From Isoetes taiwanensis (lineage: Eukaryota; Streptophyta; Lycopodiopsida; Isoetales; Isoetaceae), in the NCBI GenBank assembly GCA_021234155.1, contig JAJEKV010000012.1:3971789-4035788 (forward strand): 64,000 bases of DNA, given 5' to 3'. The position numbers and the translations under genes were made by a program. This document shows positions 35,820-46,691 of this stretch, in pieces. Below the pieces are notes generated by a model. The model ran no database searches, was not told where the DNA came from, and saw only the letters and a program-made list of their open reading frames with translations. Positions within the stretch are counted from its first letter, which is position 1. Each line of letters begins with the position of its first letter.

Positions 35820-36640
35820 AGACGTGTGATTCCTTCGGATGGGCGCAGTTCATGCTAGGGCTTGACGTGGAGGACGCTCATATGCGGACCCGCCTTTAAT
35901 CATGACATTGTCAGGGGACAGTGTACGGTCACAATTATGAGTCGCCAGAATTCAAAACCCCTAATAAAATCTACTTAATTATAATAATTACCCTAGGACA
36001 TAATTAAAATAGCCAAAATATCCACGACAAATCGAGCGGTCAGGATGCGTCTCCGGCTGCCGGTGATTCCGTCGAATGGGGGATCACAAAATTGTGATTC
36101 CGTCCCCCGGAATCTCTGTGTGGTGATTCCGCCACGTAGAATACCACAGAATGTGATTCCATCCGCGTTTTCGTGATTCCTCCGAATGGAATCAGAATTC
36201 GGTGATTCCTCCGAGCGGTATCCTACAGTTGTGATTCCGTAGAATGGGGAATCACAAAACTGTGATTCCGTCCCCCGGAATCTCTCTGTGGTGATTCCGC
36301 CACATTGAATACCACAGATTGTGATTCCATCCGGCAGAATCGTGTTCACGTGATTCCTTCGAGTGGAATCAGAATTCGGTGATTCCGCGGAACGGTATCC
36401 GAGGGTTGTGATTCTTTCTCGTGGAATAAAAGAGTTGTGATTCTATCCAACGGTTTCCTTCCGTGGTGATTCCGCCGGAAGGTTTCGAAACAAACGGCCA
36501 GGATAGACCCGGCTAACAGACGGCTCGGATGCATCAGTGGGTGCACGTGACGTTGTCAGGGTACGGGTACGGGGTCTCCAGAACGGACCCCATTGAGCGA
36601 GCTCGGTGATTCCGCGGGAAGGAATTTTTTGCGAAGGAAT
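35820..36640. repeat. Right subterminal array of palindromic GATTCC motifs
   Basis: About 16 units of GTGATTCC, 6-9 bases, GGAATC spaced 25-45 bases apart between 36060 and 36630, plus a single half at 35828. The unit order repeats at a higher order of about 175 bp (36060-36237 versus 36238-36410). The array lies upstream of the Ulp1 gene. Confidence 0.9.
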
Positions 36641-36680
36641 CACAATAACCTGGGTACATTTATTTTCACCCGATGAATTG

Positions 36681-37434
36681 AGTGGGTTTCATGATCCAGT
36701 AAAAAACACTTAGGAAGCATTCTTCCGCGTCCGCCAGTAACGCCGTGCCACGTGGCACTGTTTCAAATAAAGAATGTAAATAAAATTTTGTTAGAGCAGA
36801 ATAGAGTTTTTATCGTCCACGGAGACCAATTGGCCTATGGGACCCAAATAAAAAGAGAGCAGCAAGCGTATTACTGTCAGGATTAAAAAACCCCCGCCCC
36901 GAAGGGTTTTCGAGAGAAAAACCTTAGCAGTAATAAGTATGATAGTACACTGTACAATTGTATAGGACAATTCAATACTGTCTCGGGGACACAACTGACT
37001 CCGTGCATCCATAACCTCCTGGATGTATGACCTTAACAAGCCCACGGACGTCGTATTCAATAACTCATGCAACGGTTGGCCAGTCACTAATAACTGAATA
37101 TACCGCGCTTGGATATGGACATTCATCTTCAATGGCGCCCTGGTGGCAACATTGACAAAGCCTCTCCTCCCGTGCTTCCCGAGTCCAACGCCTCGTCTCA
37201 ATGCGGAGACGTTGTGCACTCGTGCGAATGGAAGCTATAAGTCTGTGCTTCTTCATGGGCAAATGGAGAGAGCAGCGACGGAGCAGCAGCGATGGAGCAG
37301 CGATGGAGCAGCGACTTGCATTCTTCGGATTTACCCCGCATTTTGCCCTGTTTATCCAGCATTCCAAGAACTTACCCTGCATTCCGAAGGCTTTTACCTG
37401 CTACAGAATGCTTCCTAAGTGTCTTCCACATTAC
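36681..37434 (-). mobile_element. LINE 3'-end fragment (C-terminal zinc region and 3' UTR)
   Basis: On the - strand, 37315-37000 encodes IRTSAQRLRIETRRW and CQCCHQGAIEDE in shifting frames, the Cys-rich C terminus of the LINE family in this window (compare CKVCGEEQVEDEEH at 57.46 kb). Next come the 3' UTR words GGGTCCCATAGGCC and TTGGTCTCCGTGGA (36815-36845), as in the copy ending near 18600. A short run of GCAGCGATGGA repeats is at 37270-37312. The word GATGAATTGAGTGGGTTT at 36672 recurs at 37560 and may be the target copy of this insertion. Confidence 0.7.
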
Positions 37435-37537
37435 AGGAATGACAATCTACTTGCCATTCTTGGGATGTCAACAGGGCTCCGCACTTTGCACGTCGCCCTG
37501 TTTCCATCCCAGGAATGGAAAGTAGATTGCCATTCCT
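37435..37537. repeat. Hairpin: 43-bp inverted repeat with 17-base loop
   Basis: Arms 37435-37477 and 37495-37537 pair at 38 of 43 positions. The left arm begins AGGAATGACAATCTACTT and ends CAACAGGGC. It resembles either a tiny fold-back element or a microRNA-like precursor; mismatches are scattered and there is no coding. Confidence 0.85.
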
Positions 37538-39244
37538 GTATACAAGAATTCTTTTATTAGATGAATTGAGTGGGTTTCCATGTTCCAAAGAATCTAAGAG
37601 AATACGAGTTGCATTTACAATCATATCATGTGGTTCTACAAGACCCAAACCTAAATAGGTTTTATAGTGGAAAAAAGTTTTCTTAATTAGCATAAATAAA
37701 CTTTGACATCAACTGCTATTGAAGATGCGTTCAGATGGACTATCATATTGAATCTACTAGTCAAACCAATTGATTAGAAATAAAAACCCAAGCATGCCAA
37801 CATAGTCCAGACCAACATTACATGAGATCTACATCCAGAAACCCAACCAAATCAAGAAACTAAGCAATGCTTATTTTTGTTTGGAACAATGAATCACTGT
37901 AAAAAAAAGTAATAACACTTTTACCAATCACCATCTTAAAATTTTACCTTCTAAGTCAGTGCATGGTAGGAATGTTTTTGTAAATTTTTTCTAGTTTTGA
38001 GGAAAATCCAAACTGAACCTAGAAGGTTTGCGCACAAATTCAGATTTTCTCCCTTCGTGTGTGGGATTAAGTCTTATATCTGACTACAGCAATTCCATTT
38101 CAGATCATTAATTTATCATCAACCACTCAACCAACTCCAAATAACTTCTACCAATAAACATAATATAACATGAACAACTCCAAAAAATCATTGAGAGACA
38201 TTCCAAGCAAGTATATACTCCCAAAAATCATTCAGAGACATTGCAAGCAAGATCCATGGCACCTCTTAAACAACAACTTTCTTATATGCTTGATGCAGCA
38301 CGACACTTCTTTACTTTGCAATGATCCCATAATTTGAGATTTCGTGATATCATAAATGGTCAAAGAATCAAAGCAATATGGAGCTATATATGATATCCAA
38401 GATTTTAATCTTTAAGTAGTTTTGGCTAATGTAAGATATTTTAACTTCAAGGTAAGATATTTACTTTAAAGTTGTGATGGCAGCTCAAACTAAGGCAGAA
38501 CAGTTCATAAACTGAACTTGGGCCCTCTCTCTTGTAGATATAACTATGCTACTCTTCTGGGTAAGTCTATTCTTAGAACATTTGCTTCTTGAAGAGGGTC
38601 TTAAGCTGATAAGCTTTGTAATATCACAGGAAAAGATACAAGATATAACTTCATCTTTAAAGTCTCTTCCCCTCACTTGCTGGTCTATATTAGTAGTACT
38701 AGGACAAACTAAAGAAGTGTCCTGGTAACAAACCAAAAGGCTTCATGATACAAGATAGGCAGGCAATGCCATTTGTTTACAATATGACATACCCAACCCT
38801 TTGAATTCATAAATATATCTCGCCTGTGAACTTCAGAACTCAGTGGGAAGATGTAAAGGAAAAAAGGTTGCACATTCATTGGACACAAAACAACTCCTTT
38901 CATGTTATTGCCGACAACTTTCCCACTTTCTTTTTGCAAGCCATTGCCCAAATCGTAGACTAGCTTGCCACATTTTCTAAACTAATTCTGAAGGGCAACA
39001 GCTTATGTATTGTAACTTGGGGAACATGTCAGATTTTGAAAGGGTTAGATCTAACTATTTCAAATAAGATCAGGTTACTTGAAACGTTCTTTAACATGCT
39101 GCTACTGATAACGAACCCGTTGATGATCCAACAGCTACTTGATTCAACTTTGTTGACCCATATTTTCTAGTTATGAATCTGAAAACCACCATATGACAAA
39201 TTAGGATTTTAATCTTTCAACGTTTAAAACGTCGATGCAATCAC
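37538..39244. other. Region downstream of the PHR2-like gene; last exon not found
   Basis: AT-rich sequence in which I looked on the - strand for the terminal PHR2 exon and found none that joins in the required phase (two bases carried over). A pair of diverged copies of AATCATTSAGAGACATT is at 38187-38245. No other gene was recognised. Confidence 0.4.
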
Positions 39245-41057
39245 CTGAAAAAGTCCCTCCAGAGAAGCTCAAAGGTTAGCCAGTTTAGAGGCCCATCATT
39301 TCCTGACTTGGATCCTGAGATAGTTGGCATGCCATTCGAGCTGCAAAACAATCATATGCAGGGTTCTAATTAACAGATGTGAAAACTGCACATAACTTCT
39401 GCATTCTCAGCAGCTCTGAGCAACTTCAATAAAATTACCATATCTGCTTTGTATGTAAGAAGAATTGCGTATCCACTTTAACAAATTTAATGTGCTTCCC
39501 CCATAGAAGAGAAACCTCACTAAAAAATTCAATAAAGCAAATGCACAGTGCCGCCATACCTTCCACTGCCCCTTTTCATGTCTTCAAACATGCGACGTGG
39601 TGAAAGACATCCCATCGCTAACCATGGAGAAATTTTGCATGAAAAATTGGCTCCATACATACTATTTTTAGCACCCTTTGACTGATTCATCGTCTCAAGC
39701 GGCATTTCCATAGAAAATGTTCTCAGCCTCTTCAAGGCTTCTGCCTCACCCCCAACTAGTGGAGCACCTGATTTAGGACGACCTTCCTAATATGAAACAA
39801 ATAGTATTTGAGTTTATGAAGCTGAGCTATAAGTAGGTCCAAAACAACATAAAAATATAGCAAATTAATGTTTCAAGCAATAGCACCTACAAGTGAGAAA
39901 AACTTTGTTGAACATACCTGCACAGTTGCTGAAGGATTAAGTCCTAAGTCTTGAAGGCTTGGAATATCTCCTGGTTTCAAATCTCCTTGTGAGGGTAAGG
40001 CTTTGAGCTGACTTGGGGCTTCCATAGTTGGCCGAACTTGCAGCCCTTGAACCTTCTCGCGAAATTTTCCATAGGTTGAAGGCATCTCGTTCAGTTTAAA
40101 GGGCAGATCATCAATATGATAGAGGGTGCTTCCCCAAAAGTACTTCGTCTCCACACCCTGATCCTTTAGGGTTGTTGCCACCTTTTCCTCCATTGTCATT
40201 TCCTCAGCTGATACCTCCAAATGAGCATAAAGTCCATCTGCACCCACAGATTTTGCAATCTCTGATAGTACCTTTACAGGATTGCCTATCCTAACAATCA
40301 AATCTGATCCTTTGCTTCTCAAATTCTCCCTCAAATTGCCAACACATTCAAGAAGGAATTTAGCCCGATAAGATCCAGTCTTATCAAACCCACATGAAGA
40401 TTTTCCATAATCCTTAGGATCAAAACAATACACTGGAATAACGTAGAGAGATTCCTTATGGGCACTGGTGAGAGCTGAATTATCATGGATTCTAAGATCG
40501 TTTCTGAACCAAACAATTGAAGCCTTCCGTATTGCAGCCCCATTCATAGGATTACCATAACTTTTATCAAGACGAGAGAGCATTTGATAGTCAGGGAAAG
40601 CAGTTGTCGATTTCATGAGATTCTTGCTAGACCTGGTGGAGCTAGAAACTGATTCTACATTGACACCAACCGTAATCTTGGCCGAGGGAACAACAGGCTG
40701 CTGTACATTTACCTTAATCTGAGAGGGCAAAGATACTGCTCTAGGGCAGGCCTTAATCGTAGTCCTAGCATTGGCAGTTGGCAAGAAGTTGGCATTTGAG
40801 AGAAGCAAGTTGGATGACAACATAGAACCTAAAGCCAAAGAAATAGATGCTGTATTGCAAAGGAATGGAGGAATAGCAGAGCTTTCCTTTTCTACAGGTG
40901 GCGAAGCTGCTTCTTCCTGTGAAAAATCTTCAGAAACTTGAAGCTCTGCAGTACCAACATCGGAATTAGGATGGTGAATTGCTGAAGATGATGCTCTCCG
41001 GATATTGGTGTCCATAATAAGCTGCAGGTCATCCAAGAAGTCGCCATAGCCGGCCAT
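39245..41057 (-). CDS. PHR2: PHR2-like photolyase/blue-light receptor homologue, 3' end missing
   Basis: This belongs to the PHR2 group of the cryptochrome/photolyase family, which keeps the N-terminal alpha/beta photolyase domain. Exons on the - strand: 41057-39918, 39786-39560 and 39340-39245, GT-AG and in frame, giving about 487 residues. Landmarks are IVWFRNDLRIHDN (about residue 180), YCFDPKDYGKSSCGFDKTG, YFWGSTLYHIDDLPF, GGEAEALKRL, GANFSCKISPWLAMG and LNWLTFELLWRDFF. Arabidopsis PHR2 continues for one short exon after that last block; I do not see it, and the gene ends here in an intron donor (TTCAG|GTGATT). The N terminus of about 170 residues is variable and low in conserved motifs, and may include a targeting signal. 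Whether it repairs DNA is not known from sequence. Confidence 0.9.
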
Positions 41058-41257
41058 TGCTAAGAAGTAGAAATATTTGATAAAAAGTTTGTGGCAGATG
41101 TATATAAATAAATGGAAAATTTAACGTAATACACGGATGGTTTAAATTACGTCCAAATTCCTTTTATTTTATTTGGCGGAAAAACTTTCTGCATTTTCTG
41201 GAGCGGCGCCGCTTAGCCCCTGCCGTCTTGCCTCTTCCTCGAGGGCGTGAGATAGTT

Positions 41258-41681
41258 TTACCCTGGATTGGGGGATCCCGGAGGTGTGATCCCGGAGGAC
41301 GGGATCCCCAGAGGGCGTGTGATCCCGGAGGGCGGGATCCCCTTACTGCGCAGTAACTGCGCAAAGAAAAGGCCCCTTATAGCGAAAATCAGCTAAGTTT
41401 TCTTATGCTTTTTTCTTGGCCGATCTTCCACGGAATCAGCTGGGGTTTGTGCGAGGTTGGTCGGAATGGGCTTGAGAAGAGCTGCAGTTTGATGCCAAGG
41501 AGGAAGAGAGGGCAGCGCCGCTGCTATCAGCAAGCAAAAATCCGGCCAAAAAATGGCCCTAAACTGCGCAGTCACCTTTTAACTGCGCAGTTAACAGCGG
41601 GATCCTGTCCTCCGGGATCACACGCCCTCGGGGATCCCGTCCTCCGGGATCACACCTCCGGGATCCCCCAATCCAGGGTAA
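41258..41681. repeat. Nested inverted repeat made of GGGATCCC units
   Basis: Arms of about 105 bp (41258-41362 and 41577-41681) start TTACCCTGGATTGGGGGATC and contain repeated GATCCCGGAGG words, ending in ACTGCGCAGTAACTGCGCA. The loop of about 214 bp has no recognised content. It looks like a non-autonomous fold-back element inside the larger element. Confidence 0.85.
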
Positions 41682-41739
41682 GATTATCCTACCTTCTTCG
41701 AGCCCTTCTACGGCATTCAAGAAACAGGGCTCAGCCCTA

Positions 41740-42480
41740 TCATCGCCAAGAACAGCAAGCTATTTCGGCATGATCGCCATGGCCTAGAAACAAAGCTGTG
41801 GCCTTTCCTGCCGGACGGAGTAGGCTTTTTCTTCTTGTTATCAGATCCGGCAGTTGTTTTTGTAGGGATTTCTCTTCTTTTATTTCTTGGATATCCAAGG
41901 CAGCCAATGTGGCAACCAGATTGGGGCCAAGGTAGGAGCAAGCCGATTTGCAGGGTCGGATATGGCGCAAATCCAAGGTTGAAGCCATAGCTTTTATTAT
42001 AGCGTCTTCAATCTGAGCCCGCCTGAAGAACATAGCTTTTGAGAGAGGGAAAAGAGGTAATTTTAAGATCTCCATTTCATGCACTATCATGTATTGATAG
42101 ATCTTGTTGTCGCTGTTGCAGAAGCGACTGCTGTTCTGATCGTGACCCTGTGAGTTGCATTTCCTCAGCAATACCTGCAGGTAGAAAAATCGGCCCCTCT
42201 TACTTCTAGTTTTCGACCAGATCCAAGCTTTAATGGTATAATCGAATCGCTTTCCTCCTCCAGATCTGGTGTGCACCAAGCCATCAGAGTTTGCAAAATC
42301 TTCCGTTGAAGCATTATCATTTTCTATTTCGACTTCTGCTACATCCACTTTGTCAGCTCTTTTAATTTTTTTTTGTCTTTCTTGGGGTTAAAGGCGACGG
42401 ATTTGGATGCTCCCAGTATAGCATGGCCATTGTTTGAACCACCGGGCTTCTCTGTTTTAGGATTTACCACAAGAACTCTG
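41740..42480 (-). pseudogene. Gene fragment with coding character, origin unknown
   Basis: On the - strand a frame from about 42480 reads ...VNPKTEKPGGSNNG..., then KSVAFNPKKDKKKLKELTK, and after a one-base frame change continues from 42348 as VDVAEVEIENDNASTED..., staying open for 202 codons to 41740. A splice-donor-like CTGCAG|GTATTG occurs near 42180, so part of the open frame may be intron. I recognise no domain. It is most likely a host gene fragment carried by the element. Confidence 0.4.
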
Positions 42481-42565
42481 CCGGAACAGAGCAAGATAGA
42501 GAAAGAAGAAGCCGCCAGGTGTCACAATTTAAGTGGAAATTTAAACCATCCGTGTATTACGTCCC

Positions 42566-42712
42566 GTAATGCACGCCTGGAAAAGATTCCGGCGTATAAT
42601 TTTTCGAGGCTCGCCCGGTGACGCGGCGCGACTCACCGCCGCCGTCGCCCCGTCACCGGGCGGAGCCGCCTCGAAAAATTATACGCCGGAATCTTTTCCA
42701 GGCGTGCATTAC
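42566..42712. repeat. 147-bp near-perfect GC-cored palindrome
   Basis: Arms of 45 bp, GTAATGCACGCCTGGAAAAG... to ...ATTTTTCGAGGC, pair exactly with 42668-42712. The centre (42611-42667) keeps pairing through CGCCCGGTGAC/GTCACCGGGCG. It directly adjoins the right end of the TIR element. It could be a MITE or a cruciform-forming site; no coding is present. Confidence 0.92.
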
Positions 42713-45700
42713 GTAGTACATAATGTACCATGGCAAAATGTCCTCCAAATCCCAAAACATTTTGGTAAATATGGTAACACTAGTTATGGTCCCAGCGTTG
42801 CGGGGCATAATTTGGAACCTGCAAATGTTGGGGTGCCTATCCTAACATATATAAGGCAGTGTGATTTTTTGTTTTAAAAAATACGTTCCTAATATTTTCG
42901 TCGCTGAGAAGGGCCCTCCGGTCGACACGTTAGTTTTTGGGCCATTTCTATTTTTTTTTTCTTTTTAGCAGAGTTGCCTAACCCCCCCTGCCCACTTTCC
43001 TGCGTTCTGAGCTATGCCACGTGTCTTGCCACGTCAGCTGTTTTCTTTTTTAGCCGTCCGATTCTTTATTTTCTGATCGTAGGGTCAGGGAAATTAGAAA
43101 AGCAAGTATTTGCCTGTCGGAGATCTACCAAGCTTTCGTGGTGGCCATAGCCAACTTTTTTTCTTTCTTTTTCTTTCCCGTTTAGGGCAAGTGCTGATTC
43201 ATGACCGTGTTAGGATGCACGTTCCTTTGTGGAAGTTGCTGCCATGAAACCCAATCCGCTCCACTGAAGAAGGAATGTAACCATAATCCGCTCCACTGAG
43301 TTCATTCTGCTCCACCAACCCAATCCGCAATCCGACCCATAGCCTCGCCATAGCCATCCTTTGACCTAGATTTTTCATGTTTTTGCTTTCATCGCTCTTG
43401 ATCGAGATTTGAAACCCAATCCTTCGAAGTTTTTATTTCCATTTCTTCCTTTCTTCTCGCTTAGGCCGTTAAGGTCGTTTCGGTCGGACCGAACTGGGAT
43501 CTTTTCAGTTATGGAGTGGCTTCAATCAAGGTCACCAGTTACAGATTTCTAATAGGTCGCGATGACCAATAGATCTGCAAGTTCAAAAGCTAGACTTTAT
43601 TTATCATAGGAGGTCTTGTCTTGTGTTCATCATAGCCACCTCCTTCCGTGTTGAGCTAGGATATCCTAAGCCAAATCCTATGGAAGTTATGAAGGGCCTA
43701 TTTATTCCTAGATTAAATGGAAGTGGTTCAACTGCATTGGCCATCTCTCTGCTGTGTGCAATGATTATATTGTGCGGATTTGAACCACAACAAGGAACAT
43801 ATCACAGTCTAACCAAGGAATAAAGGTATGTATTTCGACTAAACCATGCATGTTTGGACACTTTTGCATCAATGATATTATTGTCCTTGTAATATGTATG
43901 GCCAGAAGCTAGCCTCCATGTTGTTGTTGACCTCTATTGCCTTCATATAATGCACAGTAGTTAACAGATGTTGTGAAATATTTTGCAATTATTTATCGTG
44001 CCAGCTGGATAGCTATGATCTTTATGCTCCGCTTGTTAAAAAATTTGCTCATCATGTAGGCTTGATGGTCTAACTCTAAGCTTGTAGTGTTAGCTCTTTT
44101 TATTTTTTAAGTCGGTAAAAACTTGCAAATTCAACATGGCTGCAAGTTCACGATTTGTTATCAAGGTTCTTCCCTTGCTATGCAATTATTGATCAAACCT
44201 TTTTTTGTCCTATGTGGAACAGGATGGCTACAGATACTACTTCCTGGAGAGTGCATCATCATTCTTCGTGGCTTTTCTCGATCAATATGTTTTGTTATTT
44301 CGTAAGAAACAAATTTGTACCAAATAATGACCTATCTCGATGAAGACAGAGAAAAGCGTGAAGACTTAGACTTGAATTACACTCCATTTTTATTATTGCA
44401 GGTAAGTTCTTTGTAGCCTTTCACTAGAAAATAACCTGTACATATGAAGACAAGATAAAAGAACAGAGACATATGTGGGATATAGTAAAGCATTTGACAA
44501 GAGGTCCCATTTTTCAATATGTCTATTTGTTTGGGTGTGTGCCTACCTTATGGGCATGCCTCATATTGTTTTGGCAAAGAATAAAGTACATTTAGCAAGA
44601 GTGGCCCAGAAGAGGGTGCACCAGCTTGTATGGTGGTTCTAAAGTATGTAGTATACTCATGTAAGATTTGCTGAATATAGATGTCCGATGAGTGATGGAT
44701 TTATAAGGTCTATTCCTTTCCTAGGCTTAGAGAATTCTGATTGCATTTTGGGTCCTTGCTTATTTGGAAGGTCGGAGGTGAAGGATACTAATAATCCGCA
44801 TGGCTCACTCATATATAAGATCCAGTTCTAAAGAGCGAGTGGTCACTAATTTTGTAGGTCTTCTCATTCAATAGCAATTTTAGTTCATTGGGTGAAGACT
44901 TGTCTCGCTTTCTCTCTCCCTCTTGTATATCATTTTCTATTATTGACTATTCTCATCTTACTTTTTTTGTGATGCATATTCTTTTGAGGAAACAAGACTT
45001 TCCAAAGATGACTTAGACGAATCCATAAAATCATATGTCCGTCCCTAATACATCTTCCCACCTGTTCAGTATACACTTCATTATGTTGAATTGCTTCTTC
45101 ACTTGGGTTATCTTCAAATGCAAAGTTCTCTTACAATTGTGCAGCCTGATGGTCACAAGATTGAATCCACAGCAAAATCTAGTCTTGTAGAATGTATTTC
45201 TGGACTCTATTGGTAACTAAACACAATATAATTTGCTAATATAATATTGGATATGGTTAGTTGGGTTGGGTGTTAACTATGTTGTTGCAGATGGTTACAG
45301 ATATACTGCCCCTATATAACCAACAATTGGCTTCATTTTATGGTGATTATGATGCATTTGAAGACAAGGGCCATAGGTCTTTGAAGGCACATGAAAGAAG
45401 TTTGTCAAATCTATTCCTGTTGCAGCCCTTGTTAGATTTTCCGAAACATGATCTATACATGGTAAATAATACACCTGACACCACGTACTGTTGTTGGGTA
45501 AGTTTACTTTCCAGATCATAACTTTTAGTTTCTTTGTCATATTGTACTAGGTTTGCAAAAAAGCAGCACAAGCTTGAGAAGAAGACCCAATAAAAATAAA
45601 TTGGATTGATATTTTGTTTGCAGGCATAGAGCAAATTAAAGAGGAATATGGTTACAAAGCTTGTCAAACCTGGCCAGGTTGGATTTATGTATGCACAACA

Positions 45701-46680
45701 GAAATACTTCTCTCTTCTGACAGTTACTTATTGAAAATTGGCCTAGTTGAACATATCCCAGAATGTGACAAAAACTATTGAGCTTTCTTGGGTAATGCTA
45801 AGGAGCACACGACATAGTCGTTTCTTTTTCATAAGAGGGCAGCACAGTAGTATTTTGCATGACAATCATAAACATCTAGAGACTTCATTTTATCATATTC
45901 ATATGTGATTTTCTATTATGCTTGTAACTGAATAATGTACGCTGGGGATGTGACTTTCTCCGTTTGGATATGCCGTGAAGCATGAGCAATGCTGCAAGCC
46001 TAAAGACAAGCCATTTTAATAACATTTACAAGACATTTGGCTCATTTTCAATATCTGGTTGTCATAGTTTCTTGTAAAAGTAAATATATTACATGTAACA
46101 AATCTTTATTTGTAGGCCTGAATTAAAGGGTGCTCTTTGCTGCAAGTCCTTTGAGAATGACAGTTGCCATTCAATGTTATAACTTTTGAGTGATGAAAAC
46201 CTTTATGGTATGTAAGTGCTCTTGAAAACGGTTAACCAAATAACAATAAGAATATTACCGCAGAGCCTCATCTTATGATGAGTCAGAGTAAGTTGATCAA
46301 GCAAAGTAGCACGACACTTTAGATTGAAGAGATGGTATTTATTTCTAGGTTGATATGATTGCACATATCAAAGGAAACAAGGGACATCAATTGCATATTT
46401 TACAAGTAAAATTGCACATCCCCGATCTTATACTATCTATCTATCTATCTACAACACGAAACCAATTATTATCTACCAACACCTGATTTGTCAACAAAGG
46501 TACACTATTGTGGTGGCTATAAAGGTCCAATACAACCCTCTATAGGACCGTCCATGAAAAGATAAATACAAAGAATCAACAAAACTTAAATCGTTGCTCC
46601 GTACCACGTTGCATTTAAAAATAAGCTTAGCCAAAGTAACTTCTCTATCCCCGCCCTAACCTTCACCCCAACCCTGCAGT
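42713..46680. other. Long stretch without a recognised gene
   Basis: Intron-like, AT-rich sequence. 43012-43050 has two G-box-like words (CCACGTGTC, GCCACGTCAGC), which could be part of a promoter. A segment at 45293-45500 after TTGTTGCAG is open for about 70 codons (QQLASFYGDYDAFEDKGHR) and may be an exon, but I cannot connect it. A short TATC microsatellite is at 46431-46452. Confidence 0.35.
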
Positions 46681-46691
46681 TCTGCTAGTTT

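Larger units (their letters stand above)
25734..36671. mobile_element. 10.9-kb autonomous-type Mutator-like element, four genes
   Basis: The ends are inverted repeats beginning GGGTGAAAATAAATGTACCC; the first 65 bases are identical at both ends (25734-25798 versus the reverse complement of 36607-36671), then diverge. A 9-bp target duplication GATGAATTG flanks it (25725-25733 and 36672-36680), as is standard for Mutator-like elements. Inside are a MULE transposase (+), two paralogous small genes (30301 +, 32440 -), a C2H2/Ulp1 protease gene (-), palindromic motif arrays and two minisatellites. Identical terminal repeats and target copies suggest a fairly recent insertion. MULEs carrying Ulp1-like genes are known in angiosperms (the Kaonashi group); the rest of this cargo I do not recognise. 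Confidence 0.92.
41124..42562. mobile_element. TIR element with a captured gene fragment
   Basis: The ends are a perfect 25-bp inverted repeat: ACGTAATACACGGATGG plus TTTAAATT at 41124, and the reverse complement ending at 42562. The target duplication is ambiguous (CGTAAT occurs beside both ends). No transposase is present. It sits about 65 bp upstream of the PHR2-like start codon, so it lies in or beside that gene's promoter. Confidence 0.7.

Noticed and set aside
36746-36760. Functional G-box promoter (palindrome GTGCCACGTGGCAC)
   Set aside because: It lies between two transposons with no gene start next to it, so it is probably chance or transposon-derived.
38485-38736. Missing last exon of the PHR2-like gene (contains ITK)
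   Set aside because: The frame and residues around ITK do not match the expected PHR2 C terminus, and no acceptor gives the needed phase.
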